A stretch of DNA of 64,000 nt from Liolophura sinensis. Its lineage: Eukaryota; Mollusca; Polyplacophora; Chitonida; Chitonidae. The notes beneath the pieces are model-generated. The model made no database searches and was not told the origin of the DNA. It was given only the letters and a program-made list of their open reading frames with translations. Of this stretch, positions 13,201-25,100 are shown in pieces (the stretch's first letter is position 1; every line of letters starts with the position of its first letter). A program made the translations under genes and the position numbers. Location: contig NC_088302.1 of the NCBI RefSeq assembly GCF_032854445.1, positions 9,233,338 to 9,297,337 on the forward strand, given 5' to 3'.

Positions 13201-16128
13201 GACTTCGTCCTTGCTTTCTTCCTTCACCCATTGTACAAACCGTGGATTATAAACCTTCACACGTATATGCTGCTAGTTTTTCATCATGGGGGGCCTCCGT
13301 GGCTCAGTTGGTTAGCGCCCTAGCGCAGCGTAATGACCCAGACGCCTCTCACCAATGCGGTCGCTGTGAGTTCACGTCCAAATAATGCTGGCTCCCTCTT
13401 CGGTCGTAAGTGAGAAGGTATTCCAGTAACCTGTGGATGGTCGTGTGTTTCCCCGGGCTCTGTCCGGTTTCCTCCCACCATAATGCTGGCCGCCGTCGTA
13501 TAAGTGAAATATTCTTGAGTACGGCGTAAAACACCAATCAAATAAATAAATAAATAAATTTTTCATAATGTCTGATTATTATGAGTGTCAGTAATTTCAT
13601 TATTATTATACTAAGTTTTTAGCTTTTTTTTTTTGCTATATAACTGTAAACAGGCAATATTAAGGTGTGCACATTTATTTTGCACGAAATGCTGTTTTGA
13701 AAAAAAAAGAGATATTCAGGGTTAAATTAGAATCTTTTTGATGCCATGTTTACCATTATCACATGCATGTGTTTTATCCCAACAATATAGGCCCTTGCAG
13801 AATATTGTCTTCCAGTAACTCTTGAAGTTATTGCTGAGATATATGTGCCTTTGCTTGTAATTTGTATTGGATACAAATTTCCAGGACGCAGGAAGAAACC
13901 GTATTAAGCAAGACAATGGACTTTCTGACAGCACCGGTCTAATAGAAGGGGAACTGAAACTTTCTGAAGAACCCGTTCTTGGAGAGTGGCAAATCCACGT
14001 GTCTACAGACGTATGTACTGTCTATATCTCTTAATTATTCTATATGCTGCCAGCAGGTCAATGAGAACAGTAACAGATATCTTTAGATGTATTTATCACT
14101 TTTATAAGGACACATATTTACATTAGTCAGATCTTAAAATAGTATTCACACCATCATATTTACTGAAGGACTCAATGGCACGTTTTCTCCATTATTCCCA
14201 TTATATAGATCTGTTAACTACAGTTATCACGTCTCTCCTTACGATAATTGATTTACCTGAAATCTCTAAACCTGAAAATATGAAGACGGTTAGTTTTTAC
14301 AGCTTTATACCTATGTAATTCCATGGAAATCAAATGTTCAAGTTCATTCACTTCAAATCCTTTCTGTGATTTGTGTATGTGTGGTTCTCGGAATATAATG
14401 TAAATTTAAATGTTTCGAACACATGTTATGTGTATGATGTATCTTTTGTTGCAGCTTATATCCTTTTCGAAGCAGTTTGAAGTCAAAAAGTACGGTAAGT
14501 GAACATTATTATGCAGATATATAGGTTACCTGAGAGGGCATATTAGACTGTGAATTTACATCCAACAGTCAAAATAGTTAGTTCCAAGATGATGCTTTGG
14601 TATTCCTCAGATATCTAGCTCAGTAAAGGCCTATAAAGCCTAAACATGGACCTCCATCAGATCTGTCAAGCCACCGAATTAACACGTTCTTATTCTCATA
14701 GCACATTAACTATTAAAATAGTCTTTGACATAAACCCTGGAAGTCTTATTAATAAATGGAGCAATGCTTTTTGTAATATGACTTTCGTTACGTATTTGTT
14801 CATGCCTTGTCACTGGTGAAATAAGAATGTCCTTTTTATGTTTCACTGGAGACATACACACATACTTCTGTAAACATGATAAATGCAATAATTGTAATTG
14901 TAATAATACTAGGCAATAAAGTACAAGCCATAAAACCCAGGTCAGAAACCTTTGATAAACGCTACTATAGTCACAATTACGACTAGTGGCTGCACGTTTT
15001 ATGCGCGTAATTCATCTCTCCTGGTTCATTTTCTTCAGTTCTTCCCCGTTTTGGAGTTACCGTTTCCCCAGCCAGATCATTCGTCGTCTCCTCAGACGAG
15101 AGAGTGGTCGGCACAATTTCCGCCACGTAAGTAAAAAAAAAACCAGAATTTCAGAACAAAAACAGCAAGAAGCCAAATGCAGTTTGTTGATTTTTTTTGT
15201 GTATTTGATTGGCTATACTTGGATGACAGCTGTCGGACTTATTGGTGGTTGAAACCACTGGAATGAAAGATGGAAACACAGCAACGGGAAAATTTATATT
15301 TACAGATACACGTCAGGAAAACCAATCCAGGGTCGCGTGAAGGTCACGGCCAAGGTTGACCCATGGTACTCTTGGTATAACCGGGACGTGAAGGAGCAAC
15401 CCACACTTAGCCTTGACCTGAAGGTAGGAAGGAGGCAGAAAATCTCTGAAGAAAACACAGAAAACAGTTTGAATTTTTATGACCCTGGGGCCAATTTCCC
15501 CATTTCATTAATCAGTTTTATCTTACTGAAAGTTTGTTCCTAAATGTTGTCTGGCTATAGTGTTTAGTTATTTACATTAAAAATTATTAAATGTACTTGG
15601 ATTTAAGACGTTTTGTAACGTTTTTTGACGAGCCCTGTTATGGTATTTAACAATATCACTTTATCATTTAAGGCCCTCAAAAAGTCCCAAGTGAGATTCA
15701 CACTGTATAATCATATGTGAACAAAAACTTCTTTCCTGCACGTTTTAGAAATTTCTCAGAAACATCTGAAAGTTGAAAATCTGTCTTCAAAAATCTCAAA
15801 GGTTCCTCTCTGGTTCGCATTTGCTCCAGCAAATTATTGTTGATCTCATAGTGCAACGTTACAATTGCATCCATGTTATTTAAACTACTGCTTTTCTACA
15901 CAGATTGATGGCGACGTTGGGTACAGCTTTTCTGTGGAAGAGTTGAAGAACATAAGTCGGTACCTTGATTATAGAGACATAACTATCGTAGCTGAAGTGA
16001 CAGAAGATTTGACTGGAGAGGTAGCGACCTCCTCCGCCAAAACCAAGGTGTATCCACGAGCAGAGAAGATAGAGTTTGCAAGTTCCAACCCATCCACCTT
16101 CAAACCCACCCTTGAGTACACAGGCTAT
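10300..16128 (+). CDS. TEP: TEP exons 1-10: signal peptide and first macroglobulin domains
   Basis: Exons: 10300-10364, 10807-11042, 11475-11500, 12192-12345, 13014-13084, 13885-14010, 14455-14494, 15039-15126, 15306-15423, 15904-16128. Residues 1-383. After the signal peptide comes a Pro/Lys/Glu-rich linker ([20 protein letters not shown]) and then MG1. The family hallmark [20 protein letters not shown] (MG2 start) spans exons 4-5. Exon 3 is only 26 nt; it is supported by phase (1 in, 0 out) and by the continuous reading [22 protein letters not shown]3 follows ([38 protein letters not shown]). Short exons such as 3 and 7 (40 nt) are easily missed by automatic callers. Confidence 0.88.
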
Positions 16129-19100
16129 GTAAGTGGAACTGTTTTCGCTTGAACTAAGACAAAAACGTTGCATTATTTGGGAAATATTTTTGAATGTCCC
16201 AAAACACGTCACCCCTGGAACTGCTCCCCCTTTCTTGTTGAGCTGAACACTAGTGCAATTTGAAATTCAGTCAAGTGTCTACGTACAAACATTTTAGTAA
16301 AATCACTGAAAGCTTGAGAGAAGGTCAAAGTAAACGGAAAAAAAACACATTTTCTTTTCCATTCTCAATACCCACTAAGAAAAGCAAAGCAATGCGATGG
16401 ACAAAATGCTTTAGGTCTGTAACTTGAAATGAATCATGCTCCAATGACCAATGGGTCACTGACACGAGTGGCTCAGTCTGAAGTGTTGTGCTGGATGTTT
16501 TCAACCTAGATTTTAAGCAAAATCTAGCTAGACTTAATCTTAATTCTGTGCTAGGATAAACTTTATGGGCAACTTCATTATCTGTCCAACAGGTAAAGGT
16601 GCTTCAACAAGACGACAGACCTTTAGCAAAGGCAACGGAGAAACTGGTTATTGAGGCGCAGATAGAAGTCCCTTTGCCAACCACCACTACAACAACTACC
16701 ACCACGACAACAACAACAAAACCAAAAATGCCAGCCGACGGCATAGATATAGCAGAACCGATCCTCATTGAGGATGTATTTTTTCCACGTCCATACTGGC
16801 CATACCAGCCCACGACCAAGTGGATCAGTCTGGACAACCAGGCATTTGACGTCCCAGCCAACGGACTTGTGGAGTTCGCCATGAACGTGCCTGAGGAGGC
16901 CAAGAATCTACGTGTTACGGTAACAGTTAACTCCCTTGCAAGACCATATTCTCGATTTTCTCCTTTTTTCTGGTCAAGGTTGCTACAATGTGTATTACGG
17001 TCCCACCCGTCATAATAAGTTATAATAAGCATAATAACGACTATTCGGGTTTCAGTAACTTCTATTTTCGAGCACTTGTAAACTCCTCATATGCAGTGCA
17101 TTTTTGGACCATTTTTGATACTCCTCAAAGTGCGGATCCAAAACCCTCAGTGACCATGTCCACAGTAATGAGGAAAGTCACTTGTTTAAAATTCATCAAC
17201 ATCGAATATTGAAACGAAGAGTATTTAATCATTACTTCAGACAGAGACAATGCGGGCACCTTAACGGACATCGGAACAATGGGCCCTAACCAGGATATTT
17301 TCGTTTTCAAAACAACGTTCAATTCAAGTTTCAAATTGTCTTTTTAAATAGATATGTTTGGCGCCTAGCTTTTACGTGGTTGACCTCTTGTTAAGATACA
17401 GCGACTTTAGCGAAAGCTCATGTACCAGTGGCATTTTAAGGAATCATTCTTTTACATTTTGGTAATTATGTAAACGTTTCAAGGATCTTTTCGATCAAGA
17501 ACAAACTGGTTATCTAAGAACATTTACCTTCCTATAATTATCTATTCAAACTTTTATTTTCACAGGCTCGGTACGGAAAGTTGACTTCTAGTTCAAGCAC
17601 AGCAAAAAGGTTCCAGTCTCCTAGTGAGACCTTCTTGCAAGCATCCCTGAACAACGACCTTCCAAAGGTACGTAACTTAAAACTGAAATGTTATTTATAG
17701 CTTTCGTAATGTTACATCCAAGTTTTTGGCATTGGTGAAGGAGAAAAACATTTATAATGATAGGTTAGCATTTGTTAGAAATTAACACTTCACTAATTGC
17801 TTCGAAAATGTTGTAATCTAACATTGTTAATACCAGTTTAACATAATTAGGTGTTGTGTTTGCAATATTATTCATAAAATCTTGTAATCTGTGTATGTAT
17901 GATACATGATGTAACATTATGAAACAAATTGCAAAGAGCCATCGCGCGGTGAAATATTTGAAAATTTTTGCAGCATTTAACACGTATCAATGTAACATTG
18001 ACAATTTAACAATTTTAAATGCTCTACAGTCTACGTATCCATTTTATATAATTATTATCAAATATGAAATTTTTACAAGGCTTTTGAGTACATAAACAAA
18101 GACATTCATATATATCCCGGCAATCCAAACAAGCGAGATTTATCAGCTTCACTGGAAATGTATTAGAAATGTGATGATATGAACCTGTATTCAGTCCAGA
18201 TAATCGTCTGGTAATATCCAAAGTATGTTAATTTTGTGTAGTTATTTGTTTTGTTTGTTTGTTTTTGTTTTTTTTTTTCATATATTTGAAGAATAGCCTG
18301 AACTTATGTCTTACATATGTTGTAGGCAGGTGAGAGGGTAATCGTCAATCTGAAGTCCAATCGAGAGTTTAAGTATTTTACCTACGTGGTAAGTAATCAA
18401 ATCGGTAAATATTGTTGAAATATGAGAGTATGCTTTTAGGTGTGATAATATGCACTCCGTTCGATAGTAATATCCTTCAGTGCTACTCGATTTCTGTCAA
18501 AGTATACCTCCCCTGTCACGGAAGTCTTGCATTTTTACGAAAAGGTTGCCGTGTGCCTGAGGGCGTAACAGATCGGTTTTATAAAAAACAATAGTGAAAT
18601 ATGTCTTTAAAATTACTTTTATTGAAATAGAAATATTGACCAAATTACAATCATTATTTAGCTACATTATTGCTAAATGAAAGAACAGGTCAGTGCTATC
18701 ATCGTAACATTTATGTCTAAATATGGGTAACAACTATTTGAAAAAGTCAAGGTGTTATAGATGTAGGCCCTACATATAAAGTAGCACAAAATTTTCGTTG
18801 TCACCATACAGCTCACTGATGCTGAGTAGCTAAAAACGTATCACGCTGTTATTGTTATATTCGTATAAAATATTGCTTGTTCCAGCGCTTAGCTGTAATA
18901 GTCAAATATTTTGTAAATGCACTGAAATTATTCCGTACACTGGTATATGAGTGGAAATCAACCAAGTACTCTATTAAGCAGACATATCTGTTAACAGTCG
19001 CTAACTTTTGTAGGTTTTATCCCGAGGAAGAATTGTGAGGGCACGAAAAGTGAGTCGCCGGTATAGCAGGAAAAGGGCAAGGTTTGCAATCCGCGTGAAA

Positions 19101-22100
19101 CCAGAAATGGCGCCAACGTCACGTCTGGTTGTCTATTACGTGAAAGATGACAATGAGGTTGTGGCTGATGGCCTTACTTTCAACGTCATTGGGGCATTCA
19201 AAAATAAAGTAAGTAACTGACTGACGTTGATTTATTTATTTGATTGGTGTTTTACGCCGTACTCAGAAATATTTAACTTCTATAACGGCGGCCAGCATTA
19301 TTGTGGGAGGAAACCGAGCAGAGCCTGGGGGAAACCTAGCATGAGCTGGACTTGAACTCACAGCGAACGGCATTGGTGAGGGCTCCTGGCTCCTGGCTCT
19401 AAATAAATTTCTTTGCAATTAGTTCTCGTTCTTGTAATGGTATGAAGGTGACTTTCGAATACATGTGTAATGAAACAAAGTAATTTTAAATTCGACACTT
19501 TGTTTTAGGTTTCTTTGGAGTTTAACACCAAAGAAGTCAAGCCGGGTGAGGACGTCAGTCTTCAGTTACGTGCCGATCCTGGTTCCCTTGCCGCTACTCT
19601 TGTGGTGGATAAAAGTGTGATCCTCCTCAAGTCTGGCTTCGATTTATCCTATACAGAGGTACGTCAGTCCAAATCGCTACTATCACCTCGAGTTTGAACA
19701 TGCAGAATGGTTATACGAATGTTAAAGACCTTACTTGTTGCCTCTGTAAAGACAGTCTTTGTATAGGATTATTTATGTATATGAGATTGCTTTTGCATAA
19801 GATTGTCTTTGTATGAGACTGCATTTGTATGACACTGTCTTTATATAAAAATTGCATTGTCTTGAACCATTGTCACTTTTAAATTCGAAGCCCTCCATAG
19901 ATTGTAAAGAAACGATACATGAGGCCGCATATAATTTTGGTCACCAAGGACGGTTTAAAAAATAAATTCTTTCCGTTTTTAATGTGACCCCGTGCACATC
20001 CACCTATATGTATCTAACATGAACATTATAAATATTTTCTTTCCAATAATGTAAATATTTCCTTTTCCCCACTGTCTGGTATCGTTAGGTTTTGGACACC
20101 CTGAGCAAGTATGACGTCGGCCAGAACAGCTTCCCGACGTTCTTGTGGAAGAAGAAGCGCAGGAGGAAGAGACTGTCCATCTGGCCTTACCCGACGTACG
20201 GCGGCGCTGATGACGTTACTGCTGTATTCGCCGTGAGTTACTTTTCTTCATGCGGAGATATCTCATCAATGATGTAAACAGTCAGTAGTTGAAGATCCAA
20301 TATAAACGGTAACCGAGATCCTAGGTAAACGGTAGTTGGAGATCCCTTGTAAACGGTAGCCGGAGATCCGATGTAAACGTAGACAGTGATCCAACATAAA
20401 CGGCAGCAGGAGATACGATATAAACAGTTCCCAGAGATGTAAGGTAAACGGCAGCCGGTAATCTCATATAAACGGTAGCCGGAGATCCTATCTAAAAACG
20501 AAACCCGGAGATCCAACGTAAACGGCATATCTTTCTTTAGGGGCCTATGCGCAGATTTCATACAGATAGATTGAACAAAATTGAAACTTTTAAAACGTGC
20601 TTAAGATCACATAAAACGTGTTATGAATACAGACACACTTCAATTTGAAGTTTTGAGACTAAAACGCAGTTTTACAATGAAGTTAAAGATTGTAAGCAGT
20701 TGGACCTTTTTGTGAATTAACAGGAAGTATTTGGAAAGATATAGACCTAGAGGTCATACGCAGCCTTTATGGTTATCATCAGTTATGAGAGGTATGGTAA
20801 TTGGTGATGAAATTATTCACAACATATTTCTATCAAATATATGCATCTATAATCCAAACCTGGTCTTCTGACAGCAGATTGTAGTAATATACACGAGACC
20901 AGTGGAAACAATGTATTTGCTATGCAAAAAGACAATGGACTCCAACTACAAGTTACTAATAAAACTTGTCAAGTTGACGTTATTCATTTGCCCTTTTTAC
21001 TGTCGTGGTCTCTCTTATTTAACTATTGGTCAGTCACAAGCCTTATTTAAACCTACCATACATTGGCTAAGTCTGGTAGGGATCGAAATCTTGTATTGTG
21101 ATGAATCAGAATGATTATTTTAATGCCAGATATTTGATCCATCTTTATACTAATATTAAAACTCTCCATGTTTTGCTACAGGAAGCTGGTATTAAGGTCA
21201 TGTCCAACGCTGAAATCTATGACTATGTGGAACCTGTACAATATTATTGTAAGTATTCTCACTGATCGACGTATAGTCTGGCTCAATGTTTTTTCACATA
21301 TCTCTTCTTAGTCATGTCGATCAAACGACGGTTGTTCGACACAGATCGAAATTGATTGACCCACTATCAGATTGATACATAGAGTGTGATGTATTCCATA
21401 TGACGTGAACGAAATAACATGGCATTAGGTTGAGAATGAAGGACACAAAAGGCCATCGTATAAGTAAAACAAACATTCGATATGTTGTTCAAAACCAATC
21501 AATCAGTCAATCAATCCATCAGTGAGTTAATCATTTATCCCTATCCTTCCAGATCCTACCATGTCAAGGAGAACATGGAAATGGTAATCATCAATCAAAC
21601 TTTCGGTTAAACATTTATCCTCACTCTTTTTTAGATCGTACCTTTGCCATGGAGGACATGCAAGTGATGGCAGCGCCTATGGAAGCGTCAATTGGCGGTC
21701 TGGCACAAGTAGAGAGGATCAGGACACGCTTCATAGAGACATGGCTATGGAGCCTGGAAAAAGTCGGGTGAGCACGTCAGCGATTACACCAGTAAACTCA
21801 GAAATTAATCTGTTAATTTTAACAGAAGGTCTATTGTTTGAGTGTTAGAATGTATTTTGTGAGTGTAAAATAATACGGTCGTCATAGTCAATACAATATC
21901 CCGTCAGTCTAATACAGTACCTATGTTGAATTAACCGAGTATGTGTTTGAGAGAACAATCTGCTGCAATAGCAAAATATATACTAGCATCACTTAAACAA
22001 CAGAATTTCTATGGTATTTAACAGATTATTTTTTGAGAGTACCGGGTTACACACCAACCAGTAAACTCTTCTTCGATGAATACGCTCGAATGTTTTGGCT

Positions 22101-25100
22101 TAACATGCACCTTTTCTCTCTTCATTTTGTTTTTTGCTTATTTGACTGACAGCGATTCAGGCGTGGTCAACATAGATTTGGTCGCTCCGGATACCATGAC
22201 AACGTGGGTGGGGACAGCCTTTGCCGTTGATACCTCTGCGGGATTTGGCATGACGGAGGAACCCGCCACGGTAAATAGACGTGTCATTCTCAGAAGGGGG
22301 TGGTGGGATGGGGTAGGGGGGGGGGGGGGGGGGGCTGGTGATAGGGGAGGCTTTTCCAGGAGCCTACAGTACGAAGGTTGAAGCCGTGTACTTGTGTTCT
22401 TTTCTGTAATACGTCACATATTCTCTATATATTTGTGCGGATAAAACAAAGTAAATCACAAGGTTCTTCATATTACTGTAGCCGATCAGTACAGAATGAT
22501 GTGTTTTCACATAACTTTTGACAGATATGTTTAGACAGGCTGTTCCACACTGTATGACCTCAGAATCCTTTTACGTGTCAATGCTAACGTTTAGTGCTGT
22601 AACTCAGCGCCTAACGTACCATGGCCAATATACGTTAGTACTGACCATGTTCAGCCTGTGAGAAAGCAGCAATAAAATTGTTGACCATCAAAATTTTGAC
22701 TTATCTATGCCAGCTGCTGAAAGGGGTGAAGCGTCAAGGAAACGTCACTCAGCTCCTCATCACCAACTTACCCTTTCACCATTTCAAGAAGAATTTCAAA
22801 CTTCCATCGATAAATCTCATACCTGTCCAAAATTTCGACAATTTTCACTATTTTCTCGCCAAACATGGAATTGAACTTCAAGATTTATAATACACAGAAT
22901 TACATTCGTAAGTGGAAGCGGAAGTCATAATATTGGCTTTATTCCGTATTTCCGGATTGCTCAGCATTGTGCACGAACGATTACAGTAAGGGACATTGGT
23001 TTTCACCCCAGATCGGGTCATATTTAAGAGTGTGGAATTTTTCATTATTAGGGGTAGATTATTTCGTTTGCTAGGTGTCTAGGTGGGCCGTAATGTCACA
23101 TGTTTTCCCCATGATCATCCAGTGAGACAGACTGCAATAAAATGGTACATTTATGTCAGCATTTGGATGTGTCTCCTGTCTTGATTTGGACGATATAATG
23201 TTGAATACAAACTGAATCACCAGAAAAGAAACCAGTAAAGCAAAAAATGAGATGCCTTGACAACCGTTTCGTATCACAGTGCTAACTGATTCGATTATTT
23301 CATCGTATCATCAACTTTTCAATCGAAGGTTAAGGATATTTGTGCCATTATGTCTACTGAAAAGTTTCACACTGCATATATGCTTTTAATTTTATGAATT
23401 AATGAATCGCTGTTGTTTGAGCAAAGGACCTATCCATTATGCCGCTCTTGATTTCCTATATGTTCGGGAAAGAGTGGCAGAGATTTTCAGCTTGACACTT
23501 TGTGCTGTTGTATAAAAAAGACGAATATTTCATCTGTTTTTTTTTTCTCAGATTGTGGTGCTAAACAAGTTTTTCGTGAACGTGGTGTTGCCTTACTCTG
23601 TGATCAGAGGAGAGCAGGTCGTCCTGCAGGCGAATGTCTTCAATTACTTGGATACTGACCAGAAGGTGCGTATTACATACGCACTGTGGGTGCTTCCATA
23701 AATGGCATTGTCTATTTGATTGGCGTTTTGTCTTGCGCTCAGATTTTTCCCATTTGTGCCATGGTGGCAGACATTGCATGTTTTGATTGAAGTGGAAAGT
23801 GCAGACTTCTGTTCATCATCAAGCAGCCATGGCTTGTTCACCTTCTTAAATCGAAACCAAGCTGGTTTGTTAGTCGAATCAGTAACTACTTATCACTACC
23901 TGATGATAAGTCATTTTACAGAAAAAAAACCGTTTAACTCATCTTTGTGTGAAAACATTCAAAACGATTAAGAAGTATCAAACGTTTATACTTCACTGTT
24001 CATTTGACTGCTCTCTTTCGATAAATCGTCACGAATATGGTTACAGTTTTGCCGAAGTGGTGTTAATGTTATCCATCCATTCATTCTTTGATAAAATGGC
24101 TTTGCACTAGCTGTACCTTGGCACACTCAATCCACCTTGATGATTTAACATTAGGTTAAGTTCAGTGCAATTTTACAAAAAGTCAATTGTGATAAGCCAA
24201 GTTAGATACACCTTGCGATCTACAGATGTTGTCTCTGTTTGCCATCTAGTTTATACAACATTGTGTTGGTGCTTATTCATAGGTTGTTGTTGAACTTCAA
24301 AACTCTGACGGCTTCCGGTGTCTAGGAGTTGGAGATGGTGGAGAAATTGTGGAGGGCGACTGTGAAAAGCAGACTATTAAGGTGAGTAGAGTTATCGTAA
24401 AAGCACAATCTAGAGTTATCTATTTTCATTTGCATTTTCACATATATACATTTTTCCCAGTATAACCCAAGGCTTACATTTTTTATAGTAAATCTGTTGT
24501 TGTCACTATTCAATATTAAACCTAAATGTTAACTGTTCGTTGCAGGTTACCGCAGATAGTGTTGTTTCTGTGTTTTTCCCAATTGTGCCCAAATCCCTGG
24601 GTGAGGTGGCCATTACTTTGACAGCCAGATCTACTGACCATGCTGACGGGCTGACTAAACAGCTGAGGGTTGAGGTACGACCATATAGATCTATGTAATA
24701 GACAATAATTTGCTAGTGTACCACTTATCATCAATGTCAACGCTATCTCTTTGAGTCTTGCAAGTTATGAAGTGGCCGTTGAAGGTTGTATGCTTGGAAT
24801 TAGGTGAAATTATTTGGTGTTTAAGAAAACAAACTGTGAATGATCTCTATTCGAATACACTTATTCAAGCTAGCTTTCCTATTGCCGTATAGATGTAATG
24901 ATTCATTTGTATTAACAAATATATCAGTTAATATGCATCCACTGTGTGGGATTTAAAAGTTATAAATATTTCATTCTAAGACTGAGAAAAACATGAAAAC
25001 AAGACAGTGTTTGATATGTGGAATCATAAATTGGCACTTAACTTCCTGTGGAGCACTAAAGGCAGATGATTTGTGTAGTAAACCATGTATCTCATTCATT

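Noticed and set aside
16604..17032. 142-codon minus-strand open frame with poly-Val
   Set aside because: Antisense shadow of TEP exon 11; the Val run is the complement of the Thr codons.
20238..20561. 107-codon minus-strand open frame
   Set aside because: Covers the ~25 bp tandem repeat in TEP intron 16; no similarity and no splice context.
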